From assembly GCF_000813125.1 (NCBI RefSeq), contig NZ_BASE01000064.1, positions 1 to 32,237 on the forward strand: a stretch of 32,237 nucleotides of DNA, in the 5' to 3' direction. The stretch is from Mesobacillus selenatarsenatis SF-1 (lineage in GTDB: Bacteria > Bacillota > Bacilli > Bacillales > Cytobacillaceae). Shown in pieces: positions 8,544 through 16,738 of the stretch; the stretch's first letter is position 1; the number at the start of each line of letters is the position of its first letter. The notes under the pieces are model-generated. The model was given only the letters and a program-made list of their open reading frames with translations, was not told the DNA's origin and made no database searches. The position numbers and the translations under genes are program-made.

Positions 8544-8602
8544 GTAAAAAAACATGCCAGCCAATATAGATGGGCAATCCCATCAATGATGGCTGGCATG
8601 TT
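8544..8602 (-). terminator. Terminator of czrA, overlapping its last codons
   Basis: A 13-bp perfect stem (AACATGCCAGCCA at 8551-8563 and its complement at 8590-8602) with an inner GATGGG/CCCATC hairpin. On the minus strand it ends in a run of seven T's. One arm is made of the czrA codons for HAS. It may also slow transcripts coming from czcD. Confidence 0.85.
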
Positions 8603-8903
8603 CTATGCTTTGCTTCAAAAGGTCGATGACGTGTTCGTCGTCATGCGTGTAATAAAGCGATGTACCCTCTCTCCTGAATTTGACAAGCCTGAGGTTTTTA
8701 AGAAATCGCAATTGGTGTGAAACGGTTGATTGCAACAATGAGAGTTTTTCCGCTATTTCATTGACCGAATGTTCGCCCTGGAACAAAAGATGGAGGATCC
8801 TGAGGCGTGTCGGATCTGAAAGTGCTTTGAAAGTCTGTGAAACGATGAATAAAGTTTCCTCATCAAGCTCCATTACAGGAGAATTATTTTTCTTTTCTTC
8901 CAA
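8583..8903 (-). CDS. czrA: ArsR/SmtB-family metal-sensing repressor CzrA
   Basis: Dimeric winged-helix repressor of 106 aa that releases DNA on Zn(II) or Co(II) binding. It contains the family core [19 protein letters not shown], the recognition helix [22 protein letters not shown] and the C-terminal alpha-5 sensor region [20 protein letters not shown]. The Asp/His pattern there fits the alpha-5 zinc site of CzrA. The start is TTG 8903 with AGGAGG 9 nt upstream; there is no ATG near that site. A TATAAT (minus strand, 8930-8925) lies just upstream, without a good -35. It is convergent with czcD, whose promoter carries the matching operator. Confidence 0.93.
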   Translation of the reverse strand: MEEKKNNSPVMELDEETLFIVSQTFKALSDPTRLRILHLLFQGEHSVNEIAEKLSLLQSTVSHQLRFLKNLRLVKFRREGTSLYYTHDDEHVIDLLKQSIEHASHH

Positions 8904-9190
8904 GTTAATCAGCCTCCTGGTTTTATTATAACTTATGAAAGAGGGATCACGGCAGTAAAATCAGGCGAGATTTTTATGTTGAATATAGAATCCATTAGCT
9001 TCTGACCATTCAGCAAAATTACTACAATCAATGTAAAAGGCAGTCATAAAACCACTTCATTAGGAACTATTCAAGGTGGGGAGGAAATATAAAACATACA
9101 GATAGTGAATGGTGAATGAGCAGATGAAGAGGAACCTGTCTAGTTTCGATGATAAACTTTAGTTGATGGTAGCGGAAAGTAGGTGATGAG

Positions 9191-9559
9191 ATGGACGAGA
9201 ATAAAACTCTTGAATCAAAATATATCCAGCAGCACCTTGCAAATGAGCGGACATACCTGGCCTGGGTACGAACATCAATCGCCATAATCGGGATTGGTTT
9301 TTTGGCATCAAGTCTCCATTTCAATAATATTAGATCTGTAAGCCAGGCTGCAGATACAATCGCTGTTTTTGTCAGCATTTTCTCATTGCTGATTGGGTTG
9401 ATAATCCTGTTCTTTGCAACGACGCATTATTTTTCGGTACGGAAAAATATTAACAGCCAAACCTTCGAATCAGCGAGTAACCTGATAAAAATTTCTTCAG
9501 GAATTATTTTTTTGATATTTCTGTTACTCGGTATTTATTTAGTCAGCATTTTGCTTTAA
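9191..9559 (+). CDS. DUF202 / YidH-family membrane protein
   Basis: Small inner-membrane protein of 122 aa. The N-terminal block LANERTYLAWVRTSIAIIGIG is diagnostic of DUF202 (YidH family), and three hydrophobic segments follow (about residues 28-45, 60-80, 98-120). The function of the family is unknown. ATG 9191 has only a modest ribosome site (AGGTGATG). It appears monocistronic: 287 bp of sequence without recognisable genes precede it and no clear terminator follows. Confidence 0.85.
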   Translation: MDENKTLESKYIQQHLANERTYLAWVRTSIAIIGIGFLASSLHFNNIRSVSQAADTIAVFVSIFSLLIGLIILFFATTHYFSVRKNINSQTFESASNLIKISSGIIFLIFLLLGIYLVSILL

Positions 9560-9671
9560 AAGTTTTACATTCATTTCAACTACATATGAAATTTGACTTC
9601 ATGGGAACTTCTGAACTGGGAGCACCTTAATGACTTTTCCCACGGGGATTTCGAATTTAGGTTAAGGATCA

Positions 9672-10328
9672 TTAGTTGCCTGTGCTGTTCTTCTTTGGTT
9701 TTTTATGGGTAACGAGACCATCGTAATTGGTGATATAAAGCTCAATCTCTGGCAGGGTATCCAGGCAATGTGCCTTCGAAAGCTGATAATAGTTCACCCT
9801 GTTTAATGGATCATAAGGCAGCATTGGATATTCCTTATTCTCCCTAACATAGAGGTCTACTGCTTTCTGGACTTTATCAATCGTTAGTGCGAGATATTTC
9901 TCGTCTTCATCGAAAATATCATATGTTTCCTTTGACATGTAAAAGTTTTGGGATGGAATGCCTTTAAGGATTGGGGCAAGTTGCTCAACATCAATGCTGT
10001 TATCTTCCTTAACGAGAATTGTGCGGTAGACGCCTTTTGGAAGCTGTTCCGAATAAATACGTACTGCTTTTTTTATCTCTTCAACGCTGGTCTCAATGAT
10101 TGGCCAAACTTTTGGTGTATCGTTTGGTATTTCTCTCTTCCTGTCAGTGAAAAGAATATATAGGGCCAAGCCTCCAACTGAACCTAAAATAGTCACATAT
10201 GGGATTAAATCAAACACGAGGTCAATCAGATAACCGATGATTGGCCAGACTGCGGCAGCTGCGACGCTTAAGCCAGGTGTTCGTGGAAAACTATTTTTGA
10301 TATTTCTTCTGTCATTCTCCTTATCCAT
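9672..10328 (-). CDS. Unrecognised membrane-anchored protein
   Basis: Protein of 218 aa with a charged N-terminus (MDKENDRRNIKNS), then two hydrophobic stretches (about 20-42 and 45-62) and a soluble, mostly acidic part. The soluble part contains PKVWPIIETSVEEIKKAV and a closing motif LPYDPLNRVNYYQL...PEIELYITNYDG. The tail resembles Bacillus proteins annotated only as DUFs (possibly DUF3939), but I cannot name it with confidence. ATG 10328 has an excellent ribosome site (AAAGGAGGGG). It is a single gene, convergent with the DUF202 gene; no terminator is visible between them. Confidence 0.75.
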   Translation of the reverse strand: MDKENDRRNIKNSFPRTPGLSVAAAAVWPIIGYLIDLVFDLIPYVTILGSVGGLALYILFTDRKREIPNDTPKVWPIIETSVEEIKKAVRIYSEQLPKGVYRTILVKEDNSIDVEQLAPILKGIPSQNFYMSKETYDIFDEDEKYLALTIDKVQKAVDLYVRENKEYPMLPYDPLNRVNYYQLSKAHCLDTLPEIELYITNYDGLVTHKKPKKNSTGN

Positions 10329-10751
10329 ACTATTCCCCTCCTTTCTAGGGCAGGAAGTACCCTTATTTCACAATAATCCAATAACATATGTGGTGTTATA
10401 TATTTGTAAAGCCTTATAAGCGGATTTGGGTTAAAAAATCTGTGGTTTTGCCGATATAAAAGTAAGGGTCTGTACTTTTGTGATATTTTTAAAATGGTTT
10501 ACCATGGTGATTGAAGCAGGAACCAGGGAGGGTTTAGAGAAAATAAATGATTGCTTCTACTTATATTATATAAAATTTACCGTTAGATTGGTAATGGTTG
10601 GTTTTGAAAATTGTGAAAATAATACTCAAAACAGTTCAATTAATGTTGAATATTGTATAATATTTAGAAAGCTTAAGTCTTATTCCCGGAAATTGTCATA
10701 CATAGACCGCTAGTCTGAAAGCAAATAAACCAGACAGAAACGAGGGGCAGA
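10329..10751. other. Intergenic gap without a recognised gene
   Basis: AT-rich divergent intergenic region holding the ribosome site of the minus-strand gene at its left and, at 10656-10661, a TATAAT that could serve the GGDEF/EAL gene although no good -35 is present. A 77-codon GTG-initiated frame at 10480-10713 has no ribosome site and reads as non-coding. I see no riboswitch fold. Confidence 0.5.
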
Positions 10752-13109
10752 ATGAATATTCCCCATATGTACATATTCGACTTTAATAATATAGCTCTGA
10801 CTGTCGTTTTTTTAATCATTTCGTCAATAATGGCGGTTGAGTTCAGCAGGCAAATCAAAAAGGCTATTGATAGAAAAAAACGTAAAATGGTCCTTTATTC
10901 TCTGCTTTTGGCTCTTACATTTTTGCTGACCCATCTGTTTGTTATTATTTCCGCAGGCGTTCCATTTTCGACGAGCAATTTTTATTTATTTTTCCTGTTA
11001 TTCTTTGGTATCTGCGGAGTTGGGTCCTATGCGGCTTTGAGCCTGGCACAAAGGGACATTGCGAACACATCACAGTATATATCCACCAGCCTATTAATCG
11101 CAGCTAGTATCATGATGGCAGAGTATACTGCATTTTATATAATCTTCAGGGAAGCAATCGAGATTCAGCCAATATTATCAGTGATGGCATTTTTGATGAT
11201 ACTGGTTACATCCTTCACGCTGATTAGATTTTTAATGCAGATTACAAACGAGGATATTTATGAGTTTGTCAAAAATTATAAATATACGGGGAGTGTCCTT
11301 GGGGGCATGGCAATGGGAGGCATTCCATATATCGCCTTGACTTCAATGATGGAGATTTCGGATGGAAGCGGCGTGCATTCTTTCCTGGCACCGTTCATTT
11401 ATATGGCCGCCGCAAACTTATTATTCATGCTCGTTCCTGACCTGTTTGGCGAAAAGCTCATCATGAAGAATGTCCAATCCCATTTATCCTTGTTTAGCCA
11501 TAACCCTGATTCTGTGTTCAGGGTCGATTTGCAAGGATATATTTTAAGTGTCAATAAAGAGGCTGTTGAACTGACAGGTTACATGCCTAATGAATTAGCT
11601 GGACTGCATTTCATTGATCTGATTGGCGGTAGCGAGGAAGAAAAGAAAATCAGGAAATATTTCATGAAAGTCCTTAGCGGCGAGACGAAATTGATTGAAA
11701 CCACCCTTAAAAGGGCTGATTCGACATATGCGGACGTGAGGATCACAGCAGTCAGGATTATCGTCAAAAATACAACAGTTGGTGTCTTTGGGATAGTCAG
11801 GGACATAACAGAACAGAAAAAAGCAGACAAGATGATTGAGTATCTGGCATATCATGATGAACTTACTAATTTGCCTAATAGACGGAACTTAGAGAAAGTA
11901 ATGGCTTCACTATTTATAGAAGATGAAGAATTTTCGTTAATTTATCTTGATTTTGACCGGTTTAAAAGAATCAATGATACCTTCGGGCATTCGTTTGGTG
12001 ATAAAATCTTGATGCAAATCGGCAATAAGCTTTCAGAAGTTGTGCCGGAGGAATGTCTTGTGGCAAGAATTGGCGGAGATGAATTCGCGATTCTTGTTAC
12101 TGGAGGAAATCAGCCAGACAAGATTGCCAATGAGATTGTACGAGAATTCCAGTCACCGCTTTTTGCGGAGGGCATGGAATTCCTGATCACGGCAAGTATT
12201 GGAATCTCGAAGTATCCTGAAGATACAAATAACCTTGAATTATTGCTGAAATACGCTGACATGGCAATGTATAAGGCAAAAGAAAACGGTGCAAACCACT
12301 ATCAGTTTTTTGACCAGAGCATGGTGGATCAGAACGTGAATAAGTTTGAGCTTGAGAATGATTTGCGGAACGCTATTAATAGTAAATCTCTCACAGTCTT
12401 TTACCAGCCTAAATACAATGCAACAACTAATGAAATAACAGGGGCTGAAGCATTGGCTAGATGGAAACATCCTCGCCATGGAATGATTCCTCCAGGTGTA
12501 TTCATCCCGATTGCCGAGGAGGCGAACTTAATCGTACCCCTCGAGAGATTAATCATCAGGCAGGTGTTCAGTCAGCTTGTCGCATGGAAGAATCGGGGGT
12601 TCGAGGTTCCTCGTACTTCAATCAATATCTCGATTATCCATTTCTACCAGGAGGATTTCGTGAAGTTCATGCAGCATACTCTTAAGGAGTACGATCTTTA
12701 TGGAGAGCTGATTGAAATCGAAGTGACTGAGAGTATCATGATCAAGAAGGAAGACAGTATCAACTCGCAACTCCAGGCATTAAGGGAAATTGGAATCGAA
12801 GTCAGCATTGATGACTTTGGAACGGGATACAGTTCTTTGAGCTATTTAAGTAAACTATCAGTCGATCGGTTGAAAATTGACCAAAGCTTCATTTCACACT
12901 CCCAGGAAAACCGCGAAATCATATCAACGATTGTCTCAATGGCAACGAACCTGAAGTTAAAGGTCATTGCTGAGGGTGTTGAAACGGCATCGCAGATTGA
13001 CCTGTTGAAATCACTTGGCTGTCAAGAAGTCCAGGGCTATTTCTACTCGCCGCCTTTGCCATCAAATGAATATGAAACGATGATGAACAAACAGCCCCAG
13101 GAGACCTGA
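10752..13109 (+). CDS. Membrane-bound PAS-GGDEF-EAL cyclic-di-GMP protein
   Basis: A 785-aa c-di-GMP turnover protein. About seven hydrophobic segments (residues 1-230) form a membrane sensor, followed by a PAS domain (about 240-350, ending in the typical DITEQKKAD linker). The diguanylate cyclase domain has an intact GGDEF at 441-445. The EAL phosphodiesterase domain has EAL at 566-568, the metal-site block DDFGTGYSSL, KIDQSF and AEGVE. Both catalytic signatures look complete, so either activity or both are possible. The usual RxxD inhibitory site five residues before GGDEF is absent (PEEC in its place). ATG 10752 follows GAGGGG. It is monocistronic; the promoter of the next unit lies only 10 bp after its stop. 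Confidence 0.92.
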   Translation: MNIPHMYIFDFNNIALTVVFLIISSIMAVEFSRQIKKAIDRKKRKMVLYSLLLALTFLLTHLFVIISAGVPFSTSNFYLFFLLFFGICGVGSYAALSLAQRDIANTSQYISTSLLIAASIMMAEYTAFYIIFREAIEIQPILSVMAFLMILVTSFTLIRFLMQITNEDIYEFVKNYKYTGSVLGGMAMGGIPYIALTSMMEISDGSGVHSFLAPFIYMAAANLLFMLVPDLFGEKLIMKNVQSHLSLFSHNPDSVFRVDLQGYILSVNKEAVELTGYMPNELAGLHFIDLIGGSEEEKKIRKYFMKVLSGETKLIETTLKRADSTYADVRITAVRIIVKNTTVGVFGIVRDITEQKKADKMIEYLAYHDELTNLPNRRNLEKVMASLFIEDEEFSLIYLDFDRFKRINDTFGHSFGDKILMQIGNKLSEVVPEECLVARIGGDEFAILVTGGNQPDKIANEIVREFQSPLFAEGMEFLITASIGISKYPEDTNNLELLLKYADMAMYKAKENGANHYQFFDQSMVDQNVNKFELENDLRNAINSKSLTVFYQPKYNATTNEITGAEALARWKHPRHGMIPPGVFIPIAEEANLIVPLERLIIRQVFSQLVAWKNRGFEVPRTSINISIIHFYQEDFVKFMQHTLKEYDLYGELIEIEVTESIMIKKEDSINSQLQALREIGIEVSIDDFGTGYSSLSYLSKLSVDRLKIDQSFISHSQENREIISTIVSMATNLKLKVIAEGVETASQIDLLKSLGCQEVQGYFYSPPLPSNEYETMMNKQPQET

Positions 13110-13118
13110 TTGGCATTT

Positions 13119-13147
13119 TTGACTGAAGAAGTAGATTATGTTATTAT
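13119..13147 (+). promoter_or_regulatory. sigA promoter of the guanidine riboswitch leader
   Basis: TTGACT (13119-13124), 17-nt spacer, TATTAT (13142-13147). The predicted start near 13154 lies about 11 nt before the aptamer. Confidence 0.75.
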
Positions 13148-13164
13148 TCCTTTTATAAAAAGTC

Positions 13165-13257
13165 CTCTAGGGTTCCGCGGCGCTTATGCTGGACTGGTCC
13201 GAGAGAGGGCGCACAGGGATGCCTGTGTACACGGAGGGACAAAAACCCGGGAGATAT
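13165..13257 (+). promoter_or_regulatory. Guanidine-I (ykkC) riboswitch aptamer
   Basis: The conserved ykkC blocks are present in order: CTAGGGTTCCG, GGACTGGTCCGAGAG, GCGCAC, ACACGGAGGGA and AACCCGGGAGA. The class binds guanidinium and activates genes for its export or degradation. The 3' part of the aptamer (AACCCGGGAGA) is also the left arm of the terminator that follows, so ligand binding should prevent termination. The next gene is an SMR guanidinium exporter, which supports the assignment. Confidence 0.93.
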
Positions 13258-13281
13258 CTATGATATCTTCCGGGTTTTTTT
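13244..13281 (+). terminator. Riboswitch-controlled terminator
   Basis: A 15-bp stem (AACCCGGGAGATATC with GATATCTTCCGGGTT, one G-T pair) followed by seven T's. The left arm overlaps the aptamer 3' end, the standard expression platform of guanidine-I riboswitches. Confidence 0.92.
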
Positions 13282-13285
13282 AGTC

Positions 13286-13331
13286 CTGCTCCAGTTCATG
13301 TCTAGGCTGACCAAGGCGCTTGCGCTTTTTT
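13286..13331. repeat. Remnant of the foldback intergenic repeat
   Basis: TCCAG...GGCTGACCAAGGCGCTTGCGC retains mainly the right end of the element seen at 2950-3190 and 13371-13620. It sits directly after the riboswitch terminator. Confidence 0.65.
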
Positions 13332-13370
13332 CATTTTTTAAGAAATATAAACTTTTACACTTAGATTAGT

Positions 13371-13620
13371 GTCTAGCTCCATCGCCTAGCCCCTCGAGTC
13401 GCTTCGGTCCTGCCAATGAAGTCAAAGAGCGACTTCACTGTCAGGCCCTCCAGCGCTTTTCGGAGTTGGGCAGTCGCCTCCGCTTTTCGTTTTCGGTCCT
13501 GCCAATGAAGTCAAAGAGCGAGGCCCTCTAAGGCACAGGACGTGCAAACCCGCCAGCCACACGATGTGGCGTTTTAGGCGGGCAGCGCTTGTCGGGGCTG
13601 AGCAAGGCGCTTGCGCTTTT
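13371..13620. repeat. Foldback intergenic repeat, long copy C
   Basis: It starts GTCTAGCTCCATCGCCTAGCCCC and ends GGGGCTGAGCAAGGCGCTTGCGC, the same ends as copy A. The core block with the GAAGTC/GACTTC hairpin is present once complete and a second time truncated, suggesting internal duplication. A nested cruciform-like hairpin lies at 13549-13582 (CCCGCC/GGCGGG outside, GCCAC/GTGGC inside). The element ends 8 bp before the ribosome site of the guanidinium exporter, so it lies between riboswitch and gene. Confidence 0.75.
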
Positions 13621-13642
13621 CTTATGAAAGGAGTTAAGAATT

Positions 13643-13966
13643 ATGGCTTGGTTTTATTTAGTTATTGCCGGTATATTTGAAGTCGTGTGGGCCATAGGCC
13701 TGAAGTATACAGAAGGATTCACCAAAGCTGTACCTTCGTTGATTACGCTGGTAGGGATGGCAATTAGCTTTTATTTTTTGTCTATGGCAGTTAAAACATT
13801 GCCAATTGGTACCGCATATGCAATCTGGACAGGAATAGGAGCTGCAGGAGCAGTCATTCTCGGGATGGTTCTGTTTGGAGAGCCGCGCAATCTAATGAGA
13901 CTGATGTTCGTAGCCTTCATTCTAGTTGGAATCATCGGCCTGAAGGCAACATCCGGAAGCAATTAA
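13643..13966 (+). CDS. gdx: SMR-family guanidinium exporter (Gdx/SugE type)
   Basis: Small multidrug resistance protein of 107 aa with four transmembrane helices, acting as a dual-topology dimer that exchanges protons for guanidinium. The essential Glu13 lies in AGIFEVVWAIGLKYTEGF, and the sequence IGTAYAIWTGIGAAGA is typical of the Gdx (SugE) subfamily rather than the broad multidrug EmrE subfamily. A single gene implies a homodimer, unlike the ykkC/ykkD pair of Bacillus subtilis. ATG 13643 follows AAAGGAG. The guanidine-I riboswitch 360 bp upstream strongly supports guanidinium as substrate; repeats fill the space between. Confidence 0.93.
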   Translation: MAWFYLVIAGIFEVVWAIGLKYTEGFTKAVPSLITLVGMAISFYFLSMAVKTLPIGTAYAIWTGIGAAGAVILGMVLFGEPRNLMRLMFVAFILVGIIGLKATSGSN

Positions 13967-13976
13967 CCCATTTTCA

Positions 13977-14012
13977 AAAGCAGACTCGCAATAAATTGCA
14001 GTCTGCTTTTTG
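13977..14012 (+). terminator. Terminator after gdx
   Basis: Stem AAAAGCAGAC...GTCTGCTTTT with inner GCAAT/ATTGC pairing, ending in a T-run. Confidence 0.88.
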
Positions 14013-14021
14013 AATTTTAAT

Positions 14022-14050
14022 TTGCAAATTCAACCAATTTATATTATGAT
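14022..14050 (+). promoter_or_regulatory. Candidate sigA promoter of the padR operon
   Basis: TTGCAA (14022-14027), 17-nt spacer, TATGAT (14045-14050). The motif TACTAGGTA at 14070-14078 lies in the short leader just before the ribosome site and recurs inverted before the third gene of the cluster. Confidence 0.6.
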
Positions 14051-14087
14051 GCCGATAGATACCTTTTAATACTAGGTAGGTGATAGG

Positions 14088-14435
14088 ATGTTTAATCGTG
14101 AACTTTTAAAAGGTAGCACATCCCTTGTGCTGCTCCAGCTGTTGAATGAACGAGATATGTATGGATACGAGCTTGTGAAAGAACTTGATAAGCGCAGTGA
14201 CCATAGTCTTCAGGTAAAAGAGGGAACCTTGTATCCAGCACTGCATAAACTTGAAAAGCAGGAATACATTGAATTTTACTGGCAGGAGCAGGAAAAAGGC
14301 CCGGCCAGGAAATATTATCAGATCACTCAAGAAGGAAGAGAAGTCCTCATAGAGAAGACAGAAGAGTGGCAGCAATTCGTGAATGTTATGAACAAAGTGA
14401 TCAGGAGACCGAAAAATGATCCAGTTAAAGACTAA
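14088..14435 (+). CDS. PadR-family transcriptional regulator
   Basis: Winged-helix regulator of 115 aa with the PadR signature [19 protein letters not shown], the [17 protein letters not shown] recognition region and the wing [13 protein letters not shown], followed by a C-terminal dimerisation helix. PadR proteins of this short class usually repress a neighbouring membrane-protein operon and their own gene, and respond to phenolics, drugs or envelope stress; the ligand here is unknown. ATG 14088 lies after AGGTGATAGG. Its last 20 bp overlap the next gene, so the two are translationally coupled. Confidence 0.92.
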   Translation: MFNRELLKGSTSLVLLQLLNERDMYGYELVKELDKRSDHSLQVKEGTLYPALHKLEKQEYIEFYWQEQEKGPARKYYQITQEGREVLIEKTEEWQQFVNVMNKVIRRPKNDPVKD

Positions 14436-15057
14436 CTTCCTCACCGAGCTTGGCAGGCATTTAGGGAAGCATCCAGACAAAGAGCAGATTTTGGCTGAAT
14501 ACGACAGCCATATCACAGAAATGCTGGGCGAATTTAACGGTAAACAAAGAGATGAAGCGGATATCAGCTCGGAACTTTATTCAAGATTGGGGACTCCAGA
14601 AGAAATTGCGGATAGCTGGCGTGAAGAACTATCAACGACACCAATGAAAACTCAATGGGTTTTCATTTTGGCCAACCTGATTTTCTTCGTTGGCGGTACC
14701 ATCCTGACTCTGGTACATAATCTTTTTGATTTCCCTTTCATTGACATGGCGTGGAAAAGTCTCACATCGATACCTGCTGTGATCATTTTGCTTTATCTCT
14801 TCTTTTGGGCACTGCTTGGATATGAGATAGGCAAAGGCTTTGGCCATAAAGGGAGAAGATTGATGAAAAAGACTTTTATCCTCTCCATAATGCCGAACAT
14901 CATTCTTATGAACTTGACTTTGTTCAGGCTAATACCGCATGACTGGTTCCAGCCGCTGCTTAGCCCGATATTCATTATTATATGTATTCTTTTTACGGCG
15001 CTATTGTATCCAATTTGCTGGATTGGATATAGATGGGGGAAAAAGGCTTCCATCTAA
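14416..15057 (+). CDS. HAAS-domain (DUF1700-like) membrane protein
   Basis: Protein of 213 aa with an N-terminal helical HAAS/DUF1700-like domain (about 1-75, with [23 protein letters not shown]-like and [15 protein letters not shown] motifs). About four transmembrane helices follow (about 80-100, 115-140, 155-175, 185-205). Such proteins are typically encoded beside PadR regulators and are thought to pass the PadR-linked signal to the membrane; mechanism is unknown. ATG 14416 follows AGGAGA and lies inside the end of padR. Confidence 0.83.
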   Translation: MIQLKTNFLTELGRHLGKHPDKEQILAEYDSHITEMLGEFNGKQRDEADISSELYSRLGTPEEIADSWREELSTTPMKTQWVFILANLIFFVGGTILTLVHNLFDFPFIDMAWKSLTSIPAVIILLYLFFWALLGYEIGKGFGHKGRRLMKKTFILSIMPNIILMNLTLFRLIPHDWFQPLLSPIFIIICILFTALLYPICWIGYRWGKKASI

Positions 15058-15073
15058 TTTTTTTAGTCTAATG

Positions 15074-15141
15074 CATAGAATTTCTATGTATATAGAATAG
15101 CAAAGTGTTTTTTTTGATTATATACCTAGTAATTCTATGTA
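15074..15141. promoter_or_regulatory. Candidate operator region before the DUF4173 gene
   Basis: A perfect 7-1-7 dyad CATAGAA-T-TTCTATG at 15074-15088, a second TTCTATGTA at about 15133-15141, and TACCTAGTA at about 15124-15132. The last is the exact reverse complement of TACTAGGTA in the padR leader. The shared motifs suggest a common regulator, most simply the encoded PadR. Confidence 0.45.
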
Positions 15142-15157
15142 GGGGAGAGAATAAAAA

Positions 15158-16621
15158 ATGAAATTAAAACTGAAAAAAGGAGACTGGATATTTTTCCTTG
15201 TCTGTATTGCTTTAGGGATTTTGGCAGAAAGATCATTTTTACATGGCAAGATAGGATTGTCGTATCCTGTTTTTATTACTTGCTTTTATGGAGTGTTTTT
15301 CTGGAGGTACCGTTCATTTTCCTTTACAAATAAAAAGCTGGGACTACTGTTGATTGCTTCAATTTGGCTGCTGTCACTCAGCTTTTTCCTGAATTCGAAT
15401 ATGATTTTATATTTGCTGAACATCCTGGTGATTCCAGTGATGGTTCTCATACAACTTGTGCTTGTCACCTACCCGATACAGAACCAATGGCATCGATGGC
15501 CATTCGTCCAAAAGATCTTTTTAACAGTAGGAGCTGCAATTGCCTATGTGTTCAGGTTCGTTATGTATGCTCCAAAATTGGCTGTCAGGGGACTTGAAGA
15601 AAGAAAGAGTGCAACGATTCGAAAAGTGTTTATTGGAGTGGCTATTTCATTCCCGCTTTTGTTTGTCATCGTCAACCTGCTTGTTTCTGCTGACCAGCAG
15701 TTTGGAAACCTATTAGGCACAATCCCGCGCTGGCTTTTGGCGTTGAAGATTGAAGAAGAGGTCTTGCGTACAATCGCAATCACCATTTATACATTGGTGA
15801 TCTTTGGATTATTGCAGGTGCTAAGGACCAGGCAGCCACTGCCTCCTGAACCGCAGACGCAAAATGAAAAGATGGCGTGGGATAGCGTGATCAGTCTGAC
15901 AGTGCTGACTTTATTGAATATCGTTTACCTGCTATTTGTGGTTGTCCAATTCCAATATTTTTTCAGTGAAACATTGAAAGAAGGATATACGTATGCTGAA
16001 TTTGCGCGCAGAGGATTCTTTGAACTGCTTTTTGTCACTTTGCTGAATTTACTGATCATCTCAACAATTGTTACCTATGTTGAAAAAACTGCTAAATTTT
16101 TGACGCTGGTTATTCGCGGTCTTCTTTCACTACTCGTTTTTTTCAGCGGAGTCATGCTATATTCAGCATTTATACGTCTGTTCATGTATGAAGAGGCGTA
16201 CGGATTTACCTTTGCCAGGGTGCTGGCCCATTCATTCATGATTTTCCTGCTGGTGATTTTATGCTATTCATTGATAAGGATATGGATGGATCGGCTATCG
16301 CTTGTACGCTTCTACATTATATCCGCAATCATTTTCTATACTTTGGTCAACACAATCCAGCTTGACCGATTTGTCGTCGAACGCAATTTAGAGCGTTACT
16401 CAGAAACCGGAAAAATAGATATTTACTATCTGAATTCGTTGTCCTATGAAGGAGTGGAGGGGCTGATGGAGCTTTATAAAATTAATCCGGACCACCCAGG
16501 TCTCTCAGACTTGTTGCTGCAAAGAAAGGAAGAACTGCAGTATTCAGAAGAAAGCTGGAACTCCATAAATATGTCCATAAGAAGCGCTGAAAAAGCGTTA
16601 AGGGACCTGGAGATCAAGTAA
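15158..16621 (+). CDS. DUF4173-family polytopic membrane protein
   Basis: A 487-aa integral membrane protein with about ten hydrophobic segments between residues 10 and 410, then a soluble C-terminal tail (about 415-487, YYLNSLSYEGVEGLMELYKINP). Segment order and the FxYFFSETLKEGYTYAEFARRGFFEL block match DUF4173 proteins, whose function is unknown. The start ATG 15158 is about 10 nt after AGGGGAGAG. It lies 100 bp after the HAAS gene, with a dyad-rich gap, so it may be in the same operon or separately controlled by PadR. No terminator follows clearly. Confidence 0.82.
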   Translation: MKLKLKKGDWIFFLVCIALGILAERSFLHGKIGLSYPVFITCFYGVFFWRYRSFSFTNKKLGLLLIASIWLLSLSFFLNSNMILYLLNILVIPVMVLIQLVLVTYPIQNQWHRWPFVQKIFLTVGAAIAYVFRFVMYAPKLAVRGLEERKSATIRKVFIGVAISFPLLFVIVNLLVSADQQFGNLLGTIPRWLLALKIEEEVLRTIAITIYTLVIFGLLQVLRTRQPLPPEPQTQNEKMAWDSVISLTVLTLLNIVYLLFVVVQFQYFFSETLKEGYTYAEFARRGFFELLFVTLLNLLIISTIVTYVEKTAKFLTLVIRGLLSLLVFFSGVMLYSAFIRLFMYEEAYGFTFARVLAHSFMIFLLVILCYSLIRIWMDRLSLVRFYIISAIIFYTLVNTIQLDRFVVERNLERYSETGKIDIYYLNSLSYEGVEGLMELYKINPDHPGLSDLLLQRKEELQYSEESWNSINMSIRSAEKALRDLEIK

Positions 16622-16738
16622 CGATGAAATGTGGCAATAATGCAAACAAATAGCCTTTTTGTTACCAGTTTTGTAACATATCGATGTGGTTAATGATGAT
16701 AAAATAACCTTAAGCCAAATAAAGGGGAGCCATGCAAT

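Noticed and set aside
10480-10713. Plus-strand 77-codon frame before the GGDEF/EAL gene
   Set aside because: GTG start without a ribosome site, low-complexity composition and no recognisable domain.
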